Shown piece after piece: positions 23,148 through 29,761 of a DNA stretch of 29,761 nt. Positions within the stretch are counted from its first letter, which is position 1. Each line of letters begins with the position of its first letter. Below the pieces are notes generated by a model, which made no database searches, was not told the origin of the DNA, and was given only the letters and a program-made list of their open reading frames with translations. The stretch lies in NCBI GenBank assembly GCA_023399035.1, contig JAEWQX010000164.1, positions 1 to 29,761 of the forward strand, read 5' to 3'. This stretch comes from Bacillota bacterium. GTDB lineage: Bacteria; Bacillota; Clostridia; Clostridiales; Clostridiaceae. The position numbers were made by a program, and so were the translations under genes.

Positions 23148-23215
23148 GGATATATCATCTCCTCAAAGATTACAAAAGTATTGAAAGGTTAATACTTGAA
23201 AAGTGGGTACATATA

Positions 23216-23245
23216 TAGTATGTCCTGTATACTATAAAATACTTA
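23216..23245 (-). promoter_or_regulatory. Possible sigma-G-like promoter for the 51-aa gene, within a palindrome
   Basis: Minus-strand CATACTA (23222-23216) matches the sigma-G -10 consensus. TAAGTA (23245-23240) lies 17 bp upstream, a 4/6 match to TGAATA. The same bases form a dyad TATAGTAT-N7-ATACTATA (23214-23236). Confidence 0.3.
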
Positions 23246-23366
23246 TGAAAATTTAAGGGAAATTAATATAAGAATAGAACTTATATATAAATTATTGAAG
23301 AAATAAGTAATTTACAGAAGTATATAATAAACAGCCTTAAGAATGCTCTATAATACTTTAAGATAG

Positions 23367-23395
23367 TTGATAATTGCTACTCCTGAATATATAAT
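23367..23395 (+). promoter_or_regulatory. Sigma-A-like promoter for yaaA
   Basis: TTGATA (23367-23372), 17-bp spacer, TATAAT (23390-23395), 54 nt before the start codon. Strong match. Confidence 0.65.
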
Positions 23396-23449
23396 ATTGA
23401 TTAAAAATAAAAATGATTAACAATTCAGAATAATTAAGGAGTTTAAATA

Positions 23450-24241
23450 ATGATTATAGTATTATCACCAGCAAAAACCTTAGAATTAAATGAAAGCTTG
23501 AGCAGCCTTCCAATAACAGAACCACAGTTCTTAAATGAAGCAGAATATCTTGTTAATGAACTTAGAAAGTATGATGAATATTCGCTAAGCAGCCTTATGA
23601 AAACAAGTCCCAAGCTTACGGCACAGACCAGGGAAAGATTTCAGGAATGGAGCAGATCATGTGATAATGCAGTAGCGTGTATTGGAGCATTTAAAGGTGA
23701 AGCATATAGAGGACTTGATGCAGGAAGTTTTTCGATGGAGGATCATTTTTATGCAAATGACCATTTAAGAATATTGAGCGGATTGTACGGTGTTTTAAGA
23801 CCATTTGATGGAATAAACTTTTACAGACTGGAAATGGGAATAAAACTTAAATTTGATTCATATGAGAATTTATACGAATACTGGATGGTTAAACTTACAG
23901 AAAATATTATCGAAGAAGTACATAAAAATGATGATAAAACTTTAGTCAATCTTGCTTCAAATGAATATTTCAAAAGTATAGAACGCATAAGGAATTCTGA
24001 AGGAATTAATATTGTTACACCTGTATTTAAGGAAAATAGGGATGGCAAGTATAAAGTCATATCTACAAAGGCTAAGAGAGCAAGAGGCCTTATGGCTTCA
24101 TATATAATAAGAAATAAGATAACATGTGTTGATGATATTAAAAAGTTTAATTATGAAGGATATGAGTACGATGATAATCTATCATGTGAAGGGGAAATTG
24201 TATTTACAAGAGAAGCTGGGTGGGAAGAAAGACAATATTAA
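23450..24241 (+). CDS. yaaA: YaaA family protein (UPF0246), peroxide-stress/DNA-binding type
   Basis: 263-aa cytoplasmic protein, full length for the UPF0246/DUF328 family. The N-terminus MIIVLSPAKTLELNE is the family signature. Other conserved blocks are AFKGEAYRGLDAGSFS, LSGLYGVLRPFDGI and the late KRARGLMASYIIRNK. In E. coli YaaA lowers free iron and limits oxidative DNA damage under peroxide stress, and its structure shows a DNA-binding fold; the same role here is inferred by family. GGAG lies 11 nt before ATG 23450. Alone in its unit, with a strong TTGATA/TATAAT promoter. No PerR-box-like dyad was found next to the promoter. Confidence 0.95.
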   Translation: MIIVLSPAKTLELNESLSSLPITEPQFLNEAEYLVNELRKYDEYSLSSLMKTSPKLTAQTRERFQEWSRSCDNAVACIGAFKGEAYRGLDAGSFSMEDHFYANDHLRILSGLYGVLRPFDGINFYRLEMGIKLKFDSYENLYEYWMVKLTENIIEEVHKNDDKTLVNLASNEYFKSIERIRNSEGINIVTPVFKENRDGKYKVISTKAKRARGLMASYIIRNKITCVDDIKKFNYEGYEYDDNLSCEGEIVFTREAGWEERQY

Positions 24242-24319
24242 AAAATTTTTCTTATATAAAACTATGTGGCCCAAGGTATAATAAATATATAGCAGAAAAA
24301 ATAAAAAGGAGGTTTATAT

Positions 24320-25231
24320 ATGGTTGATGTAGTTCTTTTAGGATGTGGTGGAGGCATGCCTATGCCTGAGAGATTTTTATCAGCATCTCTATTGATATAT
24401 AAGGGTCGTAAAATTTTAATAGACTGTGGTGAAGGAACTCAGGTATCAATGCGTATGTGCAATACAGGTTTTAAAACTATTGATGTAATATGCATAAGTC
24501 ATATACATGGAGATCATATTATAGGACTTCCAGGATTGCTGGGCACTATGGGCAACAGCGGAAGAAAGGAACCTGTTACAATCATTGGGCCGGAAGGTAT
24601 TACAAAGGCTGTAAATGGTCTTAGGACTATTGTTGAGTGGCTTCCCTATGAAATAAATATTATTGAAAATCCTAAAGAAGCAATGAAATTTATAAATGAG
24701 GAGTTAATAATATCATGTCTTGAAGTAGAGCATTCATCACCATGTATGGGATATAGTTTTTACTTTAAAAGAAGTCCTAGATTTGATGTAGATAATGCAA
24801 TTAAAAACAACGTTCCAAAGAAGTTTTGGAATGTCCTTCAGCGTGGAAAGGATTCTGTTGAAGATGAAGGAGTTATATATAAAAGAGAAATGGTCATGGG
24901 TGAAGAAAGAAAAGGAATAAAAATAAGCTTTATAACAGATTCACGACCAGTTTCAAATATGCCACATTTTATATATGAAAGTGATTTATTTATATGTGAG
25001 GGTACCTATGGAAGTGATGAGGATATAGAAAAGGCTATTAAAAATAAGCATATGACTTTCAGGGAGGCAGCAGCACTGGCAAGGGATGGTGGAGTTAAGA
25101 ATCTTCTTTTAACTCATTTTGGTACAGCTATGGGCAGTCCATTGCTGTATGAAAATAATGCAAAAGAAGTGTTCGAAAATACAATAATAGGTTATGACAG
25201 GTTTAAGACTAATCTGCAGTTTGATAAATAA
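24320..25231 (+). CDS. rnz: Ribonuclease Z (tRNA 3' processing, metallo-beta-lactamase fold)
   Basis: 303-aa metallo-hydrolase that trims the 3' trailer of precursor tRNAs in the cytoplasm. The N-terminal GCGGGMPMPERFLSA is the usual RNase Z opening; HIHGDH (61-66) is the zinc motif, with further ligands in EHSSPCMGYSF, ITDSRP and LLLTHFG (His266). The length fits the short (ElaC/RNase Z-S) form. One oddity: LTHFGTAMG replaces the more common LTHFSxRY, which is normal in some clostridial members (not checked). AAAGGAGG (24306-24313) lies 6 nt before ATG 24320. A TATAAT (24277-24282) upstream may be its -10 box. Confidence 0.92.
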   Translation: MVDVVLLGCGGGMPMPERFLSASLLIYKGRKILIDCGEGTQVSMRMCNTGFKTIDVICISHIHGDHIIGLPGLLGTMGNSGRKEPVTIIGPEGITKAVNGLRTIVEWLPYEINIIENPKEAMKFINEELIISCLEVEHSSPCMGYSFYFKRSPRFDVDNAIKNNVPKKFWNVLQRGKDSVEDEGVIYKREMVMGEERKGIKISFITDSRPVSNMPHFIYESDLFICEGTYGSDEDIEKAIKNKHMTFREAAALARDGGVKNLLLTHFGTAMGSPLLYENNAKEVFENTIIGYDRFKTNLQFDK

Positions 25232-25353
25232 AAGATGATACTGAGAGGTATATATGGTATAATTTAGATATAACTTGTGGACCATTATGATAAGTTTCAA
25301 TTATATACATAAGATAATTGAGGTATATCATAACAAAAGTGGGAGAGGATAAA

Positions 25354-25800
25354 ATGGATTTTTTAACAATAGTGGGAATTATAATTGTGCTCAGTGTAAG
25401 CTTAATAGTTTATTTGAGAGAAAGAAAATATAAGCTTATTTATTCAGGAATGAATAAGTATTTTTATATGGTTCCTTTGATAATAATTATTTTTATAGCA
25501 TCAACTTTTATTTCAGGTAAAACATTTAAGCCGGCAGATATTGTAGTGCTTATAGCAATCCTGCCATTAGCATTTGTTGGAAATAAATGTGGGATTACTG
25601 AAGAAGGAATTCTATTAAGTTCCTATCTTACACCATGGGATAAAATTCAGTCATATTCACTATCAGAAAAGAAGAATAAATGTATATTCTATTATGAAAG
25701 CAATGGAATGAGAAGACAGGTTATTTTTTCACCTGAAACAGGAAAAGAAGTAGATAACTATCTATCTAAAAATAGAAAAATGAGGCATAGAAGAAAATAG
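25354..25800 (+). CDS. DUF5673-like membrane protein
   Basis: 148 aa. Three membrane segments (~2-20, 37-52 and 60-75) precede a cytoplasmic C-terminal domain with the pattern CGITEEGILLSSYLTPWDKIQSYS (78-101), a PH-like or YobA-type strand arrangement seen in DUF5673 proteins. The tail is basic (RKMRHRRK). An earlier in-frame start exists at 25318, but GGGAGAGG (25341-25348) sits 5 nt before ATG 25354, which is chosen. Function unknown. It begins 122 nt after the ribonuclease Z gene and is followed by its own terminator. Confidence 0.8.
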   Translation: MDFLTIVGIIIVLSVSLIVYLRERKYKLIYSGMNKYFYMVPLIIIIFIASTFISGKTFKPADIVVLIAILPLAFVGNKCGITEEGILLSSYLTPWDKIQSYSLSEKKNKCIFYYESNGMRRQVIFSPETGKEVDNYLSKNRKMRHRRK

Positions 25801-25801
25801 G

Positions 25802-25846
25802 AAAAGCCTTTTGGAATTATAATTTTATTTCCAAAAGGTTTTTTTA
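25802..25846 (+). terminator. Intrinsic terminator after the DUF5673-like gene
   Basis: CCTTTTGGAA (25807-25816) pairs with TTCCAAAAGG (25829-25838), extended by A-T pairs on the outside, loop of 12, then a T7 run. Confidence 0.88.
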
Positions 25847-25969
25847 TTATGCATACATAAAGTTAATAATATTGAAAGAAAAGAGTAATTTAAGTGTATA
25901 TTAATATGGATCAAGTGTTAATACAGTTGTAAAAAAGTTTAACTATATAAGTTATAATATGAATATTTC

Positions 25970-25998
25970 TTGATTATAATATGTATATAATTTATAAT
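25970..25998 (+). promoter_or_regulatory. Sigma-A-like promoter for the ECF S-component gene
   Basis: TTGATT (25970-25975), 17-bp spacer, TATAAT (25993-25998). It implies a ~100-nt leader holding two nested short stems, AGTTAT/ATAACT (26005-26010, 26076-26081) and AGCAT/ATGCT (26053-26057, 26068-26072), just before the ribosome site. No known riboswitch core (for example TPP or preQ1) is recognisable. Confidence 0.6.
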
Positions 25999-26105
25999 AA
26001 AATGAGTTATGCATATTTAGTCATAAGATAAGAACATAGAATTAGTTAATTAAGCATAAAAGAAATAATGCTGTTATAACTATGTAGATATACAAGGAGG
26101 AAATA

Positions 26106-26666
26106 ATGATGAACAGTGGAAAATTTACTATTAAGACAATAGTGGCTATTGGTATTGGTTCTGCTGTATTTATGATACTTGGAAGATTTGCATCTATTCC
26201 GACAGGTATTCCAAATACTGAAATACAGACTGCATATGCCTTTTTAGCATTGATGGCGATAATTTATGGACCAATTGCAGGTGTTGCAATAGGATTCATA
26301 GGTCATACATTAAAGGACTTAACTGCATATGGATCGCCTTGGTTCAGCTGGATTCTTGCATCAGCAGCTGTTGGCTTAGTAATAGGACTTGCATGGAAAA
26401 AAATAAATATCAATAATGGTGATTTTACTAAATCAAAGATGATAGCATTTAATATTGCTCAGATAATTGCCAATATAGTTGCCTGGTTTTTAATTGCACC
26501 AACATTAGATATTGTTATATATGCAGAACCTTCAAATAAAGTATATATTCAGGGTGTTGTAGCAGGTATATCTAATATGATTACTATAGGTGTGCTTGGA
26601 ACTATACTTTTATATTTATACTCTAAAACAAGAGTTAAAAAAGGCAGCTTAAACATTGAAGATTAA
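26106..26666 (+). CDS. ECF transporter substrate-binding (S) component, UPF0397 family
   Basis: 186-aa integral membrane protein with about five to six helices. It starts TIKTIVAIGIGSAVFMILGR, the UPF0397 signature, followed by GPIAGVAIGFIGHTLKDL and SPWFSWILASAAVGLVIGL. UPF0397 proteins act as the S component of energy-coupling-factor importers, binding a vitamin or related metabolite; the substrate of this subfamily is not settled and I do not assign one. ATG 26106 and ATG 26109 follow AAGGAGG (26094-26100) by 5 and 8 nt, so either start is possible. The ECF ATPase and T genes lie downstream, but a 19-bp-stem terminator at 26695 separates them. Confidence 0.9.
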   Translation: MMNSGKFTIKTIVAIGIGSAVFMILGRFASIPTGIPNTEIQTAYAFLALMAIIYGPIAGVAIGFIGHTLKDLTAYGSPWFSWILASAAVGLVIGLAWKKININNGDFTKSKMIAFNIAQIIANIVAWFLIAPTLDIVIYAEPSNKVYIQGVVAGISNMITIGVLGTILLYLYSKTRVKKGSLNIED

Positions 26667-26694
26667 AATATACATTAGCATGAAACATAAATAA

Positions 26695-26746
26695 AAATAT
26701 ACCCCATAAGATAGATTTAATTTATCTTATGGGGTATATTTATTAA
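26695..26746 (+). terminator. Very strong intrinsic terminator between the ECF S gene and the ATPase/T genes
   Basis: 19-bp perfect stem (AAATATACCCCATAAGATA at 26695-26713; complementary arm 26723-26741), loop of 9, then TATTAA. This should largely uncouple the S gene from the downstream operon. Confidence 0.9.
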
Positions 26747-26848
26747 TTCATAAAAGATAAATTAAAATTTTATTATGATAAGTATTTCATAGAATAAGAT
26801 ATGTGATGGTGAAAAAACTAATATTGTGACTATAAAAAATATATTCTA

Positions 26849-26878
26849 TTGAAGAATTATATAAAGTTATGATAGAAT
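26849..26878 (+). promoter_or_regulatory. Candidate promoter for the ECF ATPase/T operon
   Basis: TTGAAG (26849-26854), 18-bp spacer, TAGAAT (26873-26878), 77 nt before the start. Consistent with a promoter separate from that of the S gene. Confidence 0.45.
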
Positions 26879-26955
26879 TTAAATTATCGTGTAAAATAGT
26901 GCGAATGATGATACATTTGTTTATTTAATAATTATGAATGAAAAGGAAGCGTAAA

Positions 26956-28659
26956 ATGAAAAAACCTGTAATTGAATTTAATAATTTCAGTTTTCAATAT
27001 AGAGCACAGGCAAAGCCCACATTAAAAAATATTAATTTAACAATTTATGAAGGTGAAAAAGTGCTTATTGTCGGTCCTTCAGGAAGTGGGAAAAGTACAC
27101 TTTCCAATGCGATTAATGGATTGGTTCCGTTTAAGTATGAAGGTGAAGTAACTGGAAGTTTAAAAATAAATGGCAAAGAAACTAAAGACTTGAGCATATC
27201 AGAATTATCTAATATGGTTGGAACTGTCCTTCAGGATCCAGATGGACAGTTTATAGGACTTACTGTTGGAGAAGACATCGCCTTTAAACTTGAAAATGAC
27301 TGTGTCCCATTAAATGAAATGAAACAAAAAGTACATGAGGTAGCAAGTCTTGTTAATATTGAAGACCATTTAAATTCTTCACCTCACAGATTATCTGGAG
27401 GACAGAAGCAGAGGGTTTCTTTAGGGGGAGTCATGGTTGCAGAATCAAATATTCTTTTATTTGATGAACCGTTAGCAAGTTTAGATCCTGCTACTGGAAA
27501 TATGGCAATAGAACTTATTGATAAGATTAAGAATACTTCAGATAAGACAGTTATAATAATTGAACACAGACTGGAAGAAGTTCTTCATTCTTCAGTAGAT
27601 AGGATTATAGTTGTCAGCAATGGAGAAATAGTAAGTGACAGTACGCCAAATGAACTGCTTAGTTCAAATATTTTGAAAGAAAATGGAATAAGGGAACCTC
27701 TTTATGTAACAGCATTAAAATATGCAGGCTGTACCATAGATGAAGATTTAAATCCACAAGATATAAATAAGATAAATATTGAAAGAGTTTCAGAAAATAT
27801 TCAGAGATGGTTTAACAGCACAGAAATTAAGGAAAAAGAAACATCAGATGACAATATATTGGAAGTTAAAAATCTTACTTTTAAATATAATAGCAGCAAG
27901 GAAATTTTATCAGATGTATCATTTAGCATAAAAAGAGGGGAAATGGTAAGTATCCTAGGAAGAAATGGTGCAGGAAAATCTACTATTTCAAAGCTTATCT
28001 GTGGTTTTTATAAACCTGAAAGCGGAAGCATCCTCTTTGAAGGAAAAGACCTTAAGGATTCTTCAATAAAAGAACGTGCAGAAAAGATTGGAATGGTCAT
28101 GCAGAATCCAAATCAGATGATATGTAAGACTATGATTTTTGATGAGGTTGCATTTGGACTTAGAATAAGGAACTTCAGTGAGGAAGAAATAAAGGAAAGA
28201 GTATTTGAAACACTTAAAATATGCGGACTATATGAATTCCGTAACTGGCCGTTATCTGCATTAAGCTTTGGGCAGAAGAAAAGGGTGACTATTGCATCAA
28301 TACTTGCACTCAATCCAGAAGTTATAATACTTGATGAACCTACAGCCGGGCAGGATTTTAAGCATTATACAGAAATAATGGAATTCTTAAAAGAATTGAA
28401 TAAAAAAGGTGTAACTATAATAATGATTACACATGATATGCATTTAATGCTTGAATACACTGACAGGGCTATTGTATTATCTAAGGGAAAAAAGATTAAA
28501 GAAGATACAACAGCAGATATTCTTACAGACGAACATGTTATAATTGAAGCAAATTTAAGGGAAACATCTTTATATACATTGGCTTTAAAATGTGGAATTA
28601 ATGATCCTAAGGAATTTGTAAGAAAGTTCATAGAAGAAGACAGGAGGATTAGAAAATAA
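26956..28659 (+). CDS. ECF transporter ATPase with two fused nucleotide-binding domains
   Basis: 567-aa cytoplasmic protein with two complete ABC ATPase domains, equivalent to EcfA plus EcfA' in one chain (YkoD-like). Domain 1: Walker A GPSGSGKST (40-48), signature LSGGQ (146-150), Walker B LLFDE (167-171), His204 in IIEHRL. Domain 2: Walker A GRNGAGKST (335-343), signature LSFGQ (436-440), Walker B IILDEP (457-462), His493 in MITHDM. A ~90-residue linker joins them. Both sites look catalytically complete. In-frame ATG 26938 is upstream, but AAGGAAG (26943-26949) lies 6 nt before ATG 26956. The stop overlaps the start of the T-component gene by 1 nt (TAATG). It drives uptake with the T component and an S protein. 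Confidence 0.94.
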   Translation: MKKPVIEFNNFSFQYRAQAKPTLKNINLTIYEGEKVLIVGPSGSGKSTLSNAINGLVPFKYEGEVTGSLKINGKETKDLSISELSNMVGTVLQDPDGQFIGLTVGEDIAFKLENDCVPLNEMKQKVHEVASLVNIEDHLNSSPHRLSGGQKQRVSLGGVMVAESNILLFDEPLASLDPATGNMAIELIDKIKNTSDKTVIIIEHRLEEVLHSSVDRIIVVSNGEIVSDSTPNELLSSNILKENGIREPLYVTALKYAGCTIDEDLNPQDINKINIERVSENIQRWFNSTEIKEKETSDDNILEVKNLTFKYNSSKEILSDVSFSIKRGEMVSILGRNGAGKSTISKLICGFYKPESGSILFEGKDLKDSSIKERAEKIGMVMQNPNQMICKTMIFDEVAFGLRIRNFSEEEIKERVFETLKICGLYEFRNWPLSALSFGQKKRVTIASILALNPEVIILDEPTAGQDFKHYTEIMEFLKELNKKGVTIIMITHDMHLMLEYTDRAIVLSKGKKIKEDTTADILTDEHVIIEANLRETSLYTLALKCGINDPKEFVRKFIEEDRRIRK

Positions 28660-29489
28660 TGAATGAAGCAATGCTTGAGTATACAGAAATAGATTCTCCT
28701 ATACATAAGCTTACAGGAGCAACAAAATTAATATGTCTGTTATTATGGTCATTAATTTCCATGCTGACTTATAATACATATGTGTTAGTTTTTATGGTTT
28801 TATTTAGTTTTGTAATATTTAAAATGTCCAAGATAAAATTTAGACAGATATCATTTGTATTTTACTTTATTCTTGTATTTTTACTCATAAATAATATTGC
28901 AATATTTATCTTTTCACCATATGAAGGTGTTCAGATTTATAATAGCAGAACTGATTTATTCCACATAGCTGGTCCATATACAGTTACAGCAGAGCAACTG
29001 TTTTATCAGTTTAATGTTACATTGAAGTATTTTTCTATTATACCAATAGCATTAATATTTATGGTAGCAACAAACCCTAGTGAATTTGCAGCTTCACTTA
29101 ATAAAATCGGTGTGAATTATAAGATAGCATATTCTGTATCCATTGCATTAAGATATATTCCAGATATTCAGCATGAATATAGCGATATTTCTTTTGCACA
29201 GCAGGCACGAGGTATAGATATGTCAAAGAAAGCAAAACTATCAGAAAGAATTAAAAATTCAACTGCTATATTAATGCCGCTAATTTTTTCAAGCCTTGAA
29301 AGAATAGAAACAATAAGCAGTGCTATGGAACTTAGAGCATTTGGTAATAAGAAGAAAAGAACATGGTATAATGAACGAGACTTCAAGAAAAATGATTATT
29401 TAGCTATGGGAGTATTATTCACGTTATTGTTAGTTTCGTTATTTATATCTATAAAGAGCGGAAGCAGATTTTACGATCCTTTCATATAG
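28659..29489 (+). CDS. ECF transporter transmembrane (T) component
   Basis: 276-aa integral membrane protein, the scaffold subunit that couples ATPase motion to the S component. About five to six helices span ~22-150 and ~245-265. The two cytoplasmic coupling motifs of EcfT are recognisable: QQARGIDM in the first coupling helix and AMELRAFG in the second. AGGAGG (28642-28647) lies 11 nt before ATG 28659, and the start codon overlaps the ATPase stop by 1 nt, so translation is coupled. The S gene upstream (26106-26666) is the obvious candidate partner, but the T/ATPase pair may also serve other S components. No terminator follows immediately; strong hairpins lie at 29639-29712. Confidence 0.93.
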   Translation: MNEAMLEYTEIDSPIHKLTGATKLICLLLWSLISMLTYNTYVLVFMVLFSFVIFKMSKIKFRQISFVFYFILVFLLINNIAIFIFSPYEGVQIYNSRTDLFHIAGPYTVTAEQLFYQFNVTLKYFSIIPIALIFMVATNPSEFAASLNKIGVNYKIAYSVSIALRYIPDIQHEYSDISFAQQARGIDMSKKAKLSERIKNSTAILMPLIFSSLERIETISSAMELRAFGNKKKRTWYNERDFKKNDYLAMGVLFTLLLVSLFISIKSGSRFYDPFI

Positions 29490-29638
29490 GAATCAAAATG
29501 AATATGTAAAAGATTTATGTTATTTATTATAAAACATTAATATTACTGTTTATTATTAATACTGAATGGCAGGATTTTATATTTATTAAGATTATACTGT
29601 AATATATGTGAATAAAAATAATATAGTTATTAAGAAGG

Positions 29639-29668
29639 GGCTGTATCAAAACAAGTTTGATACTAGCC
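29639..29668. repeat. Imperfect hairpin resembling an insertion-sequence end
   Basis: GGCTGTATCAAA (29639-29650), loop ACAAG, TTTGATACTAGCC (29656-29668); one bulge. GGGGCTGTATCAAA-type ends occur in several clostridial insertion sequences, so this could be a terminal inverted repeat remnant. No transposase is in the window. Confidence 0.4.
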
Positions 29669-29672
29669 GATG

Positions 29673-29712
29673 AAAAAAGAGAATTCAAAAATAAATTTGA
29701 ATTCTCTTTTTT
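29673..29712 (+). terminator. Strong intrinsic terminator near the window end
   Basis: AAAAAAGAGAATTCAAA (29673-29689), 6-nt loop, complementary arm 29696-29712 ending in T6. 17-bp perfect stem, symmetric enough to work on both strands. It may end the ECF operon or an element beyond the edge. Confidence 0.85.
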
Positions 29713-29761
29713 GCGCATAATATTAACATGAAAACAAATAATATTATACCTATTCATCAAA

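Noticed and set aside
26747..26955. TPP or other known riboswitch before the ECF ATPase gene
   Set aside because: No conserved core sequences of TPP, FMN, cobalamin or preQ1 switches are visible.
29527..29760. Minus-strand 77-codon frame at the window end
   Set aside because: No ribosome site, residue composition typical of AT-rich non-coding DNA, and it runs through a strong terminator hairpin.
1..29761. tRNA, rRNA, CRISPR array or prophage genes
   Set aside because: Read-through of the gaps showed no tRNA-like cloverleaf with conserved TTC/CCA elements, no regular direct-repeat array and no phage structural or integrase genes.

Overview
The window is AT-rich chromosomal DNA of a spore-forming-type Firmicute, most likely Clostridium sensu stricto (inference). 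The signs are heavy AGA/ATA/TTA codon use, strong AGGAGG-type ribosome sites, long perfect hairpin terminators, and clostridial gene families. It reads as ordinary core chromosome with patches of decayed surface or membrane genes. I saw no tRNA, rRNA, CRISPR array, prophage or intact insertion sequence.

Layout. 1-2937: end of pheS, an intergenic repeat/hairpin element, and pheT. 2996-5146: two small genes, a membrane-anchored polysaccharide deacetylase and a convergent coiled-coil protein. 5400-9498: a two-gene heterodimeric ABC exporter with one degenerate and one consensus ATP site. 9705-12288: a membrane protein with a dead GGDEF-like domain, then the conserved ACT-domain/DUF711 pair. 12571-14580: a Cache-type chemoreceptor. 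14581-15330: a gene-poor stretch with a minus-strand gene remnant between 10-bp direct repeats. 15331-17379: a YgiQ-family radical SAM protein. 17564-17819: a wrecked AEC-family transporter. 17979-20996: an AAA+ ATPase, exonuclease III and an alpha/beta hydrolase. 21121-21708: a thioester-domain surface protein interrupted by an in-frame stop inside its signal peptide. 21988-25800: an isochorismatase-like hydrolase, two small proteins, YaaA, ribonuclease Z and a DUF5673-like membrane protein. 26106-29489: an ECF-type vitamin/metabolite importer (S component, fused double ATPase, T component). The window closes on a strong hairpin that may border a mobile-element end.

Genes that work together: pheS/pheT form phenylalanyl-tRNA synthetase. 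The two ABC genes overlap by 8 nt and form an asymmetric exporter. The ACT/DUF711 genes are 15 nt apart. The ECF ATPase and T genes overlap by 1 nt, while their S component is cut off from them by a 19-bp-stem terminator. Most other genes look monocistronic, with their own promoter-like sequence and terminator.

Most unusual points: the stop-interrupted thioester adhesin; three decayed genes of surface or membrane type; two unlisted small minus-strand genes that share an ACATACTATAT upstream box resembling a forespore sigma-G -10 element; and a degenerate heptad repeat between pheS and pheT. No clear new multi-gene system is visible, and the findings are scored accordingly.
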